From: Thiomargarita sp.
Lineage (GTDB): Bacteria > Pseudomonadota > Gammaproteobacteria > Beggiatoales > Beggiatoaceae
Direction: 5' to 3'
Length of the DNA stretch: 42,508 nt
Assembly (NCBI GenBank): GCA_020720115.1
Contig: DYPD01000022.1
Coordinates: 1-42,508, forward strand
Part shown: positions 25,366 through 34,336 of the stretch, in pieces
Layout: each line of letters opens with the position of its first letter
Numbering within the stretch: position 1 is the first letter of the stretch
Position numbers and translations under genes: made by a program
The notes under the pieces: model-generated
Seen by the model: only the letters and a program-made list of their open reading frames with translations
Told to the model about the DNA's origin: nothing
Database searches by the model: none

Positions 25366-26793
25366 ATGCGAATTTTATGGGTCGAGGATAGTGATCAACT
25401 TCCTCAAGAACTGATTAATCAGTGGTTTGGAGAATTTTACGCGCAACACCAGATTGAGCGACATAATGGCTTTAGCGATGCTTATCGCTGCATACAAACA
25501 CAGCCGCAGAATTATGATTGTGTAATTTTGGATATTAATTTGGAAAACAGTGAGTTTAATCCACAAGAATTTACCGAGTCGGATATTATATTCCCAAAAG
25601 AAAAAGAAAAATTCCTTAAAGAATCTGGATTTCATTTATATATCCGCTTGCTGTATAAAGGCTTTCCCACACAACGTATGGTTTTTCTAACCGGCAATGC
25701 CAGCGAACATAATGCCAGCGAACATGATAATTCCCGTGTTAAGTTAGTCAATGTATTTAAACAAGCCAGGGATGGCGATGATGAGAAAGCTTATGTAAAT
25801 TGTGTCAAGGAAATTAGAGAGAAATTGCCCGCACCAGAGCGCAAAAAATTTAATGATTTATTACAAACTCCTCACGTTGAACAGCTTGATGTCTGGCTTG
25901 AACAATGGGCAACACCCTTTCATACTATAGGAGAACCGCCTAAAACGGACACTTATAAAGAACTACACGACCGTTTCTATGAAGCTCGCATGACATTACC
26001 GAGACGAATAGAAAAAAACGCCGAGACTGCAAAAACATTGCAAGACTGGTTACATGAGCATTGCTCTCCACAATCACAACAGCGGCAAACATTTGATTAT
26101 CTGACCTTGCGGCGTGGGATGTTGGATGCGATTGAAGCAATAAGCCGAGATGACAGCATTCAATGCACCGCTGATTTTGAGAATGATTTAGATAAAGCGG
26201 CTTTTCTATCTGGTTTAGCCTGGCAAGTGCGGGATTTTGCTTTGCCGCCAACTGATTATGATAAATCCTATTTGGCGGTGTGTGAGTATTTAAGCAAGCC
26301 CTTTGAACGCTATTTCTGGAAGAAAAATAACAACTCAAAAAATAGCAAGGATTTGCTGAATGAAAGCGACCGTCATTTGAAAATGCCGTTGTATTTTCTG
26401 CGCAATTGGATTGCACATGGATTGATTGCTGGCAGCAACACAACAATCACCGCGCAAGCTGCTGGTCTTGTGTTCTTATTGGCTATGCGGCATTTTTTCT
26501 CAGTGGAAAACTATGGATTTCAAAATGAATTGCAGCGTTTGTTTGCTCGCCCAATGACCGATCCGCAGGAATGGAACAACTGCTGCACTCGGCTCAAACA
26601 GAAGTTTGATAAATCCGGCTTTAGTCCTTTAGAAAGTCTTAAAGAAATTGGACATAAAACATCTGCTGGTTGGGAACAACAGGATTTCATTCAGCATTTC
26701 TATGCGGCTTATGTGTTGTGTTTGCAGCAAGTAGATGGCAGTGTGCTCAACGCGCCTTTTAATGGGTGGATTGTCGGAGAAATAAGTCAGTGA
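25366..26793 (+). CDS. Receiver-domain protein with HEPN-like C-terminal region, candidate effector
   Basis: Residues ~1-135 form a response-regulator receiver: acidic pair E7-D8 (WVEDSD), phospho-acceptor D56 (CVILDINL), T109 (FLTGN) and probable K132, with a ~25-residue insertion after D56. Residues ~140-475 are helical, with no recognisable DNA-binding, HK or GGDEF output. At 346-351 is RNWIAH, followed by G, the RNxxxH pattern of HEPN ribonucleases, set between helices as in that fold. I infer a phosphorylation-controlled HEPN-like RNase or toxin. The start follows AGGA, 10 bp after the kinase stop. The motif is short and chance is possible; the C-terminal fold needs structural comparison. 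No DtcB-like phosphate buffer gene is present. Confidence 0.7.
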   Translation: MRILWVEDSDQLPQELINQWFGEFYAQHQIERHNGFSDAYRCIQTQPQNYDCVILDINLENSEFNPQEFTESDIIFPKEKEKFLKESGFHLYIRLLYKGFPTQRMVFLTGNASEHNASEHDNSRVKLVNVFKQARDGDDEKAYVNCVKEIREKLPAPERKKFNDLLQTPHVEQLDVWLEQWATPFHTIGEPPKTDTYKELHDRFYEARMTLPRRIEKNAETAKTLQDWLHEHCSPQSQQRQTFDYLTLRRGMLDAIEAISRDDSIQCTADFENDLDKAAFLSGLAWQVRDFALPPTDYDKSYLAVCEYLSKPFERYFWKKNNNSKNSKDLLNESDRHLKMPLYFLRNWIAHGLIAGSNTTITAQAAGLVFLLAMRHFFSVENYGFQNELQRLFARPMTDPQEWNNCCTRLKQKFDKSGFSPLESLKEIGHKTSAGWEQQDFIQHFYAAYVLCLQQVDGSVLNAPFNGWIVGEISQ

Positions 26794-26898
26794 TTTGTTT
26801 CGTGCCGCGTAGAACGGCTCACATGAGAAAAACTTTCTTTCTAGCCACCTTAACCTCTAAAATCACTCTAAATAAATCCCTGCCGAGAGACTGTTTCA

Positions 26899-29460
26899 GT
26901 GCCTTCACCCTCTGTTTTTACCCGCTTTAGTGCTTCTGTATCGCGCTATCGTGCTTCTCTGGTGCGTGACACCTTGCTGAAAATGGCAATGCAGATTACT
27001 GCGAGTATTGTGCTTATCAGCTTTACGGGCTATTGGTACGTTGGTAGCCTGTTGGCAAAGCGCGAAATTACGCATTTGCGCAGCTATGCGGCAAGTCGTG
27101 GGCAATTATTGAGCACTGTATTTGAGCAGGTGGAAAACCAGCACCGCTTGCTGGCAACTGCTTTTGCGCAAGCCTATAAGGAAGCGGAAGAGCCGCTCAG
27201 CGCGGCGTTGCAGCAGGCGTTACAAACTCAGCAAAAAGGCTATCTGCATTTGCCAGCGGATGCACAGAATCCAACGCTTAATGGCTTTCTGGCGCAGCCT
27301 TATGCGCTGGATGCGAAAACGCAAAAGCTGTTGCAGTTGGGGCAATCGCTGCTTAATCGTTATGGTCCTGCTTGGCAGCAAAACAGTTTGGGGCTGTATT
27401 TTGTTTTGGCAAACGGTGCTTTTTTGCGCCACCGGGCGGGGGAGAGCAAGCTTTCGGAGCGCCTCAGCACGCCGGATTGGGTAGATTTAGCGCTGCCGCA
27501 GGAAAACCCACAGCGCCAAAGTGTGTGGAGCGATGTGTCTTACCAGGATATGAACACTCAGTGGCATACCGCCTGTGTTACGCCGTTGGATCAGGGCGGG
27601 CGCTATATTGCGGCTATTGGGCAATTAGTGCCGCTCAAAAGTCTGTTTGCGCAAGTGCTTAACGAAGAATTAGAAGGGGCTTATAGCCTGGTTTTTCATC
27701 CTAACGGGCATTTGCTGGCGCATCCTCAGTACATGGGCAGTTTGTATCAGGATAATCCTTGGTACATGCAGCACAGCAATAACCAAGGTTTGCGTGCTAT
27801 TTATCAGCAGGTTTCGCAACGCGCCGAGAATGACGCGCCCTATGTGTTAGACAGCGATACTGAAGATGCTTATTTGGCGGTCACGCGCATCAAGGGACCG
27901 GGTTGGTTTTTGGTCACTGTCTATTCGCATTTGCAAATGGATAAGCAAGCCTATGATGCAGCAGGCTTTATTCTATTGCTGGGGCTATTGTCCATTATGA
28001 TTGAAGTGAGCATTCTGTTTTTTGTGCTGCGTCGTCAAGTTGCGCAGCCGCTTCAGCAGTTTATCCAGATCGCTGATCGCATTGCCAAGCGCCATTTTCA
28101 AACCCGCGATCAAGAAATCATTGCGCGTTTGCCCTTGCGCCGTCAGGATGAAATCGGGCAACTGGCGCAGGCGTTTTATTTGATGGTGGAAAATCTGCAC
28201 ACTTCTTATGTACAGCTAGAAAGCTACAACCAGAGTTTGGCGCAGAAAGTAATGGAGCGTACCCAAGAATTATCTGATGCGAATCAAGAGCGGGTGCGCT
28301 TGTTCAAAGAAGAATGTGAGCAGCGTCAAATTGCTGAGCAGCGTAGCAGTCAATTGATTGCCGCCAATAAAAAGCTCAAGCAAATTCTTCAGCACTTAAA
28401 AACCACGCAGCAGGAATTGATTCAATCGGAGAAAATGGCGGCGTTAGGACAACTGGTTGCGGGCGTTGCGCACGAAGTCAACAGCCCATTGGGGGCGATT
28501 CGTTCGTCTGTGACCACGATAGACCTCACCTTAAAACAAACGCTGACGGAGTTGCCGCAGTTTTTTCGCGGCTTGAGTGAACCGCAATTAGTCACTTTTC
28601 AGCAATTGCTGTTTAGGGCGCTTCAGCAACGTCATGCCACTCTATTGCCGCTCAAAGAAGAGCGCCGCTTAAAGCGCCAATTACGCAAACAACTGGAAGA
28701 AGCGGGGGTGGAAAAGGCAGATTTTGTCGCCGATACCCTCAGCGAAATGGGCCTATTTGAACCATTGGAAAGTCTATTGCCGCATCTGCAAATGTCTGAT
28801 AGTCAACGCTTATTACAGATTGCTTATCGTTTATCTGGGCTGTATCGCAGCGCCGATACCATTGCAACTGCCACCGAACGCGCCAGTAAAGTGGTGTTTG
28901 CTTTGAAAAATTTTACCCACAGTGACCATCGCGGGGAAAAAACCGAAGCGGATATTATTGAGACCCTAGAGACAGTGCTGACGCTTTATCACAATCAATT
29001 GAAAAGCGGCGTAGAACTGATCCGCGATTATCAAATGCCGCTGCCTAAGTTGCTGTGCTTCCCGAATGAACTTAATCAAGTCTGGACTAATTTGCTGCAC
29101 AACGCTCTGCACGCCATGCAGCACAAAGGCACTTTAAGCATTCAAGTCAAGCACTTAAACAATACGCAAGCGTCTGCTGTGCAAGTCAGTATCACCGACA
29201 GCGGTTGCGGTATCCCTGCACCACTGATGAATAAAATTTTTGAGCCATTTTTCACCACCAAAGCGGCAGGCGAAGGCAGTGGCTTAGGGTTGGACATTGT
29301 GCGCAAAATCGTGCACAAACATGAAGGCAAAATTAGCGTTGCCAGCCAACCCGGGAAAACCACTTTTAACGTGCTGTTGCCGGTGCTAACGGCACAACGA
29401 CAAGCGGATAAAAGCCGCCCACCCCAGGCACTTAAACCGCCAGCGGCAAATAAAGGCTAA
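26899..29460 (+). CDS. Membrane sensor histidine kinase (Cache-like sensor, HAMP, HisKA with insertion, HATPase)
   Basis: An 853-residue inner-membrane kinase: transmembrane helix ~31-52, a ~300-residue periplasmic Cache-like sensor, second helix ~355-378, HAMP, coiled coil, then H-box GVAHEVNSPLGAI with phospho-acceptor H525, N-box NLLHNALHAM (N735), G1 DSGCGIP, F-box FEPFFTTK and G2 GSGLGL, all intact. H525 and N735 are ~210 residues apart, about 100 more than usual, because a charged helical insertion sits in the dimerisation domain. The start is GTG 26899 with GAGAGA about nine bases upstream; an internal Met at residue 29 would remove only the basic tail. The 3' end overlaps the convergent PAS kinase gene by 29 bp. 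No cognate regulator is adjacent. Confidence 0.88.
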   Translation: MPSPSVFTRFSASVSRYRASLVRDTLLKMAMQITASIVLISFTGYWYVGSLLAKREITHLRSYAASRGQLLSTVFEQVENQHRLLATAFAQAYKEAEEPLSAALQQALQTQQKGYLHLPADAQNPTLNGFLAQPYALDAKTQKLLQLGQSLLNRYGPAWQQNSLGLYFVLANGAFLRHRAGESKLSERLSTPDWVDLALPQENPQRQSVWSDVSYQDMNTQWHTACVTPLDQGGRYIAAIGQLVPLKSLFAQVLNEELEGAYSLVFHPNGHLLAHPQYMGSLYQDNPWYMQHSNNQGLRAIYQQVSQRAENDAPYVLDSDTEDAYLAVTRIKGPGWFLVTVYSHLQMDKQAYDAAGFILLLGLLSIMIEVSILFFVLRRQVAQPLQQFIQIADRIAKRHFQTRDQEIIARLPLRRQDEIGQLAQAFYLMVENLHTSYVQLESYNQSLAQKVMERTQELSDANQERVRLFKEECEQRQIAEQRSSQLIAANKKLKQILQHLKTTQQELIQSEKMAALGQLVAGVAHEVNSPLGAIRSSVTTIDLTLKQTLTELPQFFRGLSEPQLVTFQQLLFRALQQRHATLLPLKEERRLKRQLRKQLEEAGVEKADFVADTLSEMGLFEPLESLLPHLQMSDSQRLLQIAYRLSGLYRSADTIATATERASKVVFALKNFTHSDHRGEKTEADIIETLETVLTLYHNQLKSGVELIRDYQMPLPKLLCFPNELNQVWTNLLHNALHAMQHKGTLSIQVKHLNNTQASAVQVSITDSGCGIPAPLMNKIFEPFFTTKAAGEGSGLGLDIVRKIVHKHEGKISVASQPGKTTFNVLLPVLTAQRQADKSRPPQALKPPAANKG

Positions 29461-30697
29461 AAGTCGAGCCCTGTTGCGGCTGGCTACGCACTTCAATGCG
29501 CCCCCCCGCGCATTCTGCTAGGCGCTTGGCAATGGCTAAACCAATCCCTGAGCCGTCATAGCGGCGTGTGCTGCCGTCGCTTTCTTGGCGAAACTCTTCA
29601 AACACATAAGGCAGAAAATCGGGCTGAATGCCGATGCCTTGATCGCTGACTTGCAAGCACACCCAAGGGGCTTGCGCTTCTTCCAGGCGAAACAAGCGGA
29701 TACGGATTTCTCCAGAAGAACAAAATTTAAGTGCGTTGCTAAACAGGTTTTTCAGTATTCTTTCATAGGTTTGCGTTTGAATGGCTACATTTGCTAGGCA
29801 GTTATCCAAATCAATGCGCAAAATCAAGCCTTTTTCCTGTACGCGTATTTGGAAGGGCGCCAGCGCATCGTAAGTGGCTTGGCATAGATTTAAGGGGTAT
29901 TTGGGTTTGGGGCAGGGGTGGTGTTCTAAGTAACTGAGTTCTAAGACATTATCCAGCGTATCCATGAGCCGCTCACCGCTTTGGCGAATCATGCCCAAGT
30001 ATTTTGCCAGCTCTTTATCCTCGATTTCCTCTTCTAGCAGCGAAGCGCAGCCTAAAATACCGTTCATCGGGGTACGAAACTCGTGGCTCATTTTGCTGAT
30101 GACTTGGGTTTTCAGACGCTCGATTTCTTCGCGGCGGGTGATGTCAATATTGCTGGAACGCACTGCCAACAAATGCCCTTGTTCATCAAAAACTCCGCTG
30201 GACATGTGGCTAATGGTCTTGATTTCGCCGCTTTTGGTGATAATGTGCAAATCCAGCGCAGGCGGGTCTTGTTTGCTGTAATCTAAATTTGCGATGTAAT
30301 CCTGCAACAGATCGCGGTCATCAGGGTGAACGAGCCGCGCTAAGAGATGCGGCTGTGCATAAAACTCTGCTGGATTATAGCCGGTGAGATTTTGACAATA
30401 AGGCGAGACATATTCGTATTTGCCTTGCAAATTGCAAATATAGAGAAATTCCTGCCCAAAATCCGCCAGCGCATGAAATAGCCGATTGCGGGTTTGCAAT
30501 TGCTTGTGCAGTTTTAAGGTGGTTGCCAACAGCAAGCCGGCTAGAATCCCTACCAACAGCGGCATAATGACCCACTGCGGCTTAAAATCTTTAATAAAAA
30601 TAATGACCTGTAGGCTAAAAAATAAGCCAACTACGAATACGGATAAGGCGACATAACGCAGATACAAATCCAAGTAAGGATATTTCTTGTGTTCCAT
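29432..30697 (-). CDS. PAS-domain membrane sensor histidine kinase
   Basis: Two membrane helices near the N-terminus with almost no periplasmic loop, a PAS domain (GKYEYVSPYCQNLTGYNPAEF, ending in the PAC-like SNIDITRREE), HisKA H-box SKMSHEFRTPMNGI, N-box NLFSNALKF, G1 DQGIGI, F-box FEEF, G2 GSGIGLAI. It should autophosphorylate in response to a membrane or cytoplasmic cue; no receiver is attached, so a separate regulator is needed. The start is unsure: ATG 30697 (MEHKKYPY) is used here; ATG 30724 is also in frame, and neither has an ideal ribosome site. Divergent from murL by under 80 bp and convergent with the preceding kinase. Confidence 0.87.
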   Translation of the reverse strand: MEHKKYPYLDLYLRYVALSVFVVGLFFSLQVIIFIKDFKPQWVIMPLLVGILAGLLLATTLKLHKQLQTRNRLFHALADFGQEFLYICNLQGKYEYVSPYCQNLTGYNPAEFYAQPHLLARLVHPDDRDLLQDYIANLDYSKQDPPALDLHIITKSGEIKTISHMSSGVFDEQGHLLAVRSSNIDITRREEIERLKTQVISKMSHEFRTPMNGILGCASLLEEEIEDKELAKYLGMIRQSGERLMDTLDNVLELSYLEHHPCPKPKYPLNLCQATYDALAPFQIRVQEKGLILRIDLDNCLANVAIQTQTYERILKNLFSNALKFCSSGEIRIRLFRLEEAQAPWVCLQVSDQGIGIQPDFLPYVFEEFRQESDGSTRRYDGSGIGLAIAKRLAECAGGRIEVRSQPQQGSTFSLYLPLAV

Positions 30698-30775
30698 TGT
30701 TGTATAAAATAACCTCTGTTGCATTATCTGTTGCTTACACTGTTGCGCAGAGCTTTAACTAAACGCTGGGGGATT

Positions 30776-32188
30776 ATGAGCTTCACTGCTGAAGCGGTAC
30801 AAAGTTTCCGTTTTTTACGCTATGAGTTTAAGCCAGATACTACTCAGGTGCTACTGCATTATGCCTTTGACGATACCTGTTTTTTTTGTGAAACCCTGGA
30901 ATTTCCGGGCGCTGATCTGCCGCTCTCGCCCGAACGTGAAGCGCAATTACAACAGGTGCTTAGGCATTTACACCTGGTTGCTGGCATCAGCTACTACAAA
31001 GCCGCAATTCCGCCGGAAATTCGTGTAGAAACCGGCGATTTAGACGCTGCCACTGCTGCGTTTTTGCAGCACCTATACTTACAGGGATTGGGTGAATTTG
31101 CTTATCAGAATGGGGTTTCTTTGCAACAGCGGATAAAATTTCCGTGTGCCATGACAGCGACAAATGTGCTGGAAAATGTGACAGTTGCGCAACAGGCTAA
31201 GCTGCCGCGCCGCACGCTAGTACCAGTCGGCGGCGGCAAGGATTCGCTGGTGACTATCGAGGCACTACAAGCCGCTGGTGTGCCTATTACTTTGTTTTCG
31301 GTGGGAAAACCACGCATTATTGCTGATGTGGTGGCTTGTACTGGGTTGCCACACATTTGCGTAAAACGCCAGTTGTCTCCGCAATTGTTTGAATTAAATC
31401 AACAGGGTGCGTACAACGGGCATGTACCCATCAGCGCCATTATTGCCTATATTTTAGCGGCAGCGGCAGTGCTGTATGGCTTTGATACGGTGGTGATGTC
31501 TAATGAGCGTTCTGCCAATGTTGGCAATTTGGTGCAAGATGGGCTGGAGATAAACCATCAGTACAGCAAAAGCCTGGACTTTGAACGCCGCCTGGCACAA
31601 TCCTTTCAACAAGTGCTGCCTGGCTTGCGTTATTTTTCGCTGTTGCGCCCCTTGTCAGAATTAAGCATTACTCGCTTGTTTAGCCGTTATCCACAGTATT
31701 TTCCGTATTTTTCCAGTTGCAATCGCAATTATGCTGTGCAAAAGCCCGCCGAGCACGCGGGTAATTGGTGTTTGGATTGCCCCAAATGTCGCTTTGTGTT
31801 TCTTGCTTTAGCGCCTTTTTTACCCAAAGCCCAATTAGAGGCGATTTTCACCACCAATCTATTAGCGCACTCTGAACAAATTCCGGGCTTTGCTGCACTG
31901 ATTGGTTGGCAAACGCATAAACCCTTTGAATGCGTGGGAGAAATAGAAGAATCCTTGGCGGCATTTTATTTACTCAGCCAACAACTGGAGTGGCAAACCA
32001 CAGCGGTGGTGGCTTGGTTTATGGCGCAGGTACTCCCGCAATTGACCAACCCGCAACAACTGGTGCAAACCGTGTTGACGCCTACAGATCAGCACCAGGT
32101 GCCAGATGATTTTCTGCCGGTTTTGGCAGAATTGACAGGTAGAATTTCAGCCCCTAGCATTGCGCCGCACCTGTGCGCTCATTGTTAG
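30776..32188 (+). CDS. murL: UDP-MurNAc-L-Ala-L-Glu epimerase MurL
   Basis: MurL, with MurD2, replaces the MurI/MurD route: MurD2 adds L-Glu to UDP-MurNAc-L-Ala, and MurL uses ATP to epimerise it to D-Glu. The protein shows the features I associate with the Xanthomonas enzyme: AGISYYKAAIP, GLGEFAYQNG, the PP-loop-like GGGKDS (152-157), MSNERSANVGN, SLLRPLSEL, FSSCNRN, WCLDCPKC and HKPFECVGE. The cysteine cluster suggests a metal site. ATG 30776, after a GGGGGA stretch, gives 470 residues; the TTG extension to 30719 is unlikely. MurD2 is not in the window. A family-B repeat starts 8 bp past the stop. Confidence 0.88.
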   Translation: MSFTAEAVQSFRFLRYEFKPDTTQVLLHYAFDDTCFFCETLEFPGADLPLSPEREAQLQQVLRHLHLVAGISYYKAAIPPEIRVETGDLDAATAAFLQHLYLQGLGEFAYQNGVSLQQRIKFPCAMTATNVLENVTVAQQAKLPRRTLVPVGGGKDSLVTIEALQAAGVPITLFSVGKPRIIADVVACTGLPHICVKRQLSPQLFELNQQGAYNGHVPISAIIAYILAAAAVLYGFDTVVMSNERSANVGNLVQDGLEINHQYSKSLDFERRLAQSFQQVLPGLRYFSLLRPLSELSITRLFSRYPQYFPYFSSCNRNYAVQKPAEHAGNWCLDCPKCRFVFLALAPFLPKAQLEAIFTTNLLAHSEQIPGFAALIGWQTHKPFECVGEIEESLAAFYLLSQQLEWQTTAVVAWFMAQVLPQLTNPQQLVQTVLTPTDQHQVPDDFLPVLAELTGRISAPSIAPHLCAHC

Positions 32189-32195
32189 ACTGTGC

Positions 32196-32291
32196 CCCGC
32201 CAGAAACTGCTCTCAGGGAAGTTGATTAAATAATTAAAAGTCAATTACTTATATCAAACTTGATAGAACAAAAAATGCAGTTTCTGGCGGG
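32196..32291. mobile_element. Family-B miniature inverted-repeat element, copy 2
   Basis: Perfect 15-bp terminal inverted repeats CCCGCCAGAAACTGC (32196-32210) and GCAGTTTCTGGCGGG (32277-32291) around a 66-bp AT-rich core related to copy 1. It lies between murL and cysQ, 43 bp before the cysQ start. Confidence 0.7.
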
Positions 32292-32334
32292 TATGATTAT
32301 AGTGTGTAGCAGCTTAGATTTTTGAGGAATCAAT

Positions 32335-33189
32335 ATGGAAAAACATTACGAATTATTACTGGATGATGTCATTGGGCTGGCACACAAGGCGGCTGAAGCG
32401 ATTTTGCAGGTTTATGCCAGCGAAGACTTTGACGTGCAGGCAAAGTCCGATCAATCACCGCTGACTTTAGCAGACCAAGCAGCTCACAGCATTATTCTTG
32501 AAGGCTTGCAGGCTTTAACGCCACAGCATCCGGTGTTATCAGAAGAGTCTGCTGCCTTGCCTTATGCCAAACGTAAGCAATGGCATACCTATTGGCTGGT
32601 TGATCCGCTTGACGGCACTAAAGAATTTATCAAGCGCAACGGCGAATTTACCGTCAATATCGCCTTAATTGAAGATCATCAGCCCGTACTGGGTGTAGTG
32701 TATGTGCCTGTTTCTGGAGTGGTTTATTATGCCGCTAAGGACGCTGGGGCGTACAAGCGTCAGCCTGATGCTGGCTCACAGTCAATCCGTGTGCGTCCCT
32801 GTCCTGAATCTGGTTTTAAGCTGGTGGGCAGTCGCTCTCATGCCAATCAAGCGTTGCAGGATTTCATTACCTGCCTGGGCACAGATACGCAGGTAACAAG
32901 CATTGGCAGCGCCTTGAAAATTTGCTTAGTGGCTGAAGGCGCAGCCGATATTTATCCGCGTTTGGGGCTGACTTCCGAATGGGACACCGCCGCTGCTCAA
33001 TGTGTAGTCGAACAAGCCGGCGGGCATTTAACCGGTCTGGATTTACATGCTTTACGCTACAATACCAAGGATTCATTGCTTAACCCTTTTTTCGTGGTTT
33101 TTGCCGAAGTAAACAATGCTTGGTCGCGTTGCCTACACCGCTTGCATGAGCAACTCGAATCGGCTGAATCCGCCGAAACCGCTGATTAA
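32335..33189 (+). CDS. cysQ: 3'(2'),5'-bisphosphate nucleotidase CysQ
   Basis: An inositol-monophosphatase-fold enzyme that hydrolyses PAP (and PAPS) from sulfate assimilation and similar pathways. Metal-site motifs are in place: E70-E71 after VLS, VDPLDGTKEF (D90, D93, G94, T95) and the distal SEWDTAAAQ. The length of 284 residues is slightly over the usual ~250, with a short extra acidic C-terminal tail. ATG 32335 has GAGGAA about five bases upstream. Downstream genes are co-directional with short gaps, so it may lead a transcript with the zinc-ribbon and methyltransferase genes. Confidence 0.93.
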   Translation: MEKHYELLLDDVIGLAHKAAEAILQVYASEDFDVQAKSDQSPLTLADQAAHSIILEGLQALTPQHPVLSEESAALPYAKRKQWHTYWLVDPLDGTKEFIKRNGEFTVNIALIEDHQPVLGVVYVPVSGVVYYAAKDAGAYKRQPDAGSQSIRVRPCPESGFKLVGSRSHANQALQDFITCLGTDTQVTSIGSALKICLVAEGAADIYPRLGLTSEWDTAAAQCVVEQAGGHLTGLDLHALRYNTKDSLLNPFFVVFAEVNNAWSRCLHRLHEQLESAESAETAD

Positions 33190-33226
33190 AAAGCGTCTTG
33201 ACGCTTAGCCTAATGAGGATAAATCC

Positions 33227-33625
33227 ATGATTGTTGTGTGCCCTAATCCAGACTGCAAAGCCAGATACGACCTAGAACCAGAGCAGATTCCCAGCAGCAA
33301 AAAAGGCTTCAAATGCGCTCAATGTGAAGGATTTGTACCGGTAGACTTGGAGGCTGTGCTCAAAGCGCAAAACGATTTATTGAACGGCGGACAGCAGGGT
33401 ACACCGAAATCTCTCATCATTATTTTAGCCTTAGCATTACTGATGATTATTGGTGGCGCAGGCTTTTTTTATTACCAATTGCAACTCATTAACCAGGGCA
33501 GTTTGGTGGTTGAGGGTAGCGCACAACCAATACAGTATATTAGCTCTGATCGCATGGCAGAACTGCAAGAAAAAATCCGCCAATCCCGCGCCCAACCGCC
33601 AGTTACCCCGCCTACCAACCCTTAG
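33227..33625 (+). CDS. Zinc-ribbon (MJ0042-type) protein with one transmembrane helix
   Basis: Residues 5-36 form a zinc ribbon CPNPDCKARYDL ... CAQCEG with four cysteines; a single hydrophobic helix follows at ~62-82 (SLIIILALALLMIIGGAGFFYY), then a short Pro-ending tail. Ribbons of this type are often found at the start of gliding- or export-associated membrane proteins; no function can be assigned here. ATG 33227 has GAGGA six bases upstream, 37 bp after the cysQ stop. Confidence 0.8.
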   Translation: MIVVCPNPDCKARYDLEPEQIPSSKKGFKCAQCEGFVPVDLEAVLKAQNDLLNGGQQGTPKSLIIILALALLMIIGGAGFFYYQLQLINQGSLVVEGSAQPIQYISSDRMAELQEKIRQSRAQPPVTPPTNP

Positions 33626-33643
33626 CAGGATAGTCCACAGATT

Positions 33644-34276
33644 ATGTCAAATGCCAGCGTTACCCACTTTAACCAAGCCGCTGCGCACTGGGATCAAAAA
33701 CCATTGCGCGTTATCCTTGCCGAAGCAGTGGCGCACGCCATTGCCCAACAAGTGCCATTACGCCCAGACATGCAGGCAATGGATTACGGGTGCGGCACTG
33801 GCTTGGTGTCGCTGGCGTTAGCGCCGCAGTTGGGCAGCTTGTTAGGACTCGACAGCGCCGCCGAAATGCTCAAAATCATGCAGGACAAAGCACAAACCCA
33901 GCAGTTACCAAAGATTCGCACTCAACATATTGATTTAACCGAAGAAACCCTACCAGAACACAGCTTTGACCTGATTTTAAGCAACATGACGCTACACCAT
34001 GTGCAAGACACCGAGCATCTGCTCAAGGCGTTTTACCAGCATCTCAACCCCAACGGCTGGCTGGCTATTGCTGATTTGGATAGCGAAGACGGCAGTTTTC
34101 ACCCAGCGGATGCGCAGGGCGTGGTGCATCATGGTTTTGCGCGTGAGGCTTTACAAAAGCAAGCCGAAAGCGTCGGTTTTAGCGCCGTACAATTTGTCAC
34201 CGCACACCAGATACACAAAGCCGAAACCCAACGCGATTATTCCATCTTTCTCATGACGGCACGCAAAGCCGCCTAA
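33644..34276 (+). CDS. Class I SAM-dependent methyltransferase
   Basis: A Rossmann-fold methyltransferase of 210 residues with motif I DYGCGTG (47-53), the acidic end of strand 2 at GLDSAAEML, and motif IV-like DLILSNMTLHHV. It is cytoplasmic with no membrane segment. It resembles the UbiE/BioC-type group, but the substrate cannot be named. The start is 18 bp after the zinc-ribbon stop, which suggests one transcript. Confidence 0.88.
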   Translation: MSNASVTHFNQAAAHWDQKPLRVILAEAVAHAIAQQVPLRPDMQAMDYGCGTGLVSLALAPQLGSLLGLDSAAEMLKIMQDKAQTQQLPKIRTQHIDLTEETLPEHSFDLILSNMTLHHVQDTEHLLKAFYQHLNPNGWLAIADLDSEDGSFHPADAQGVVHHGFAREALQKQAESVGFSAVQFVTAHQIHKAETQRDYSIFLMTARKAA

Positions 34277-34336
34277 ATCCGCCAACTGCCAGGCGCACAG
34301 CAACGGCTTGGCACTTGGCATTCACTGTACACCACC

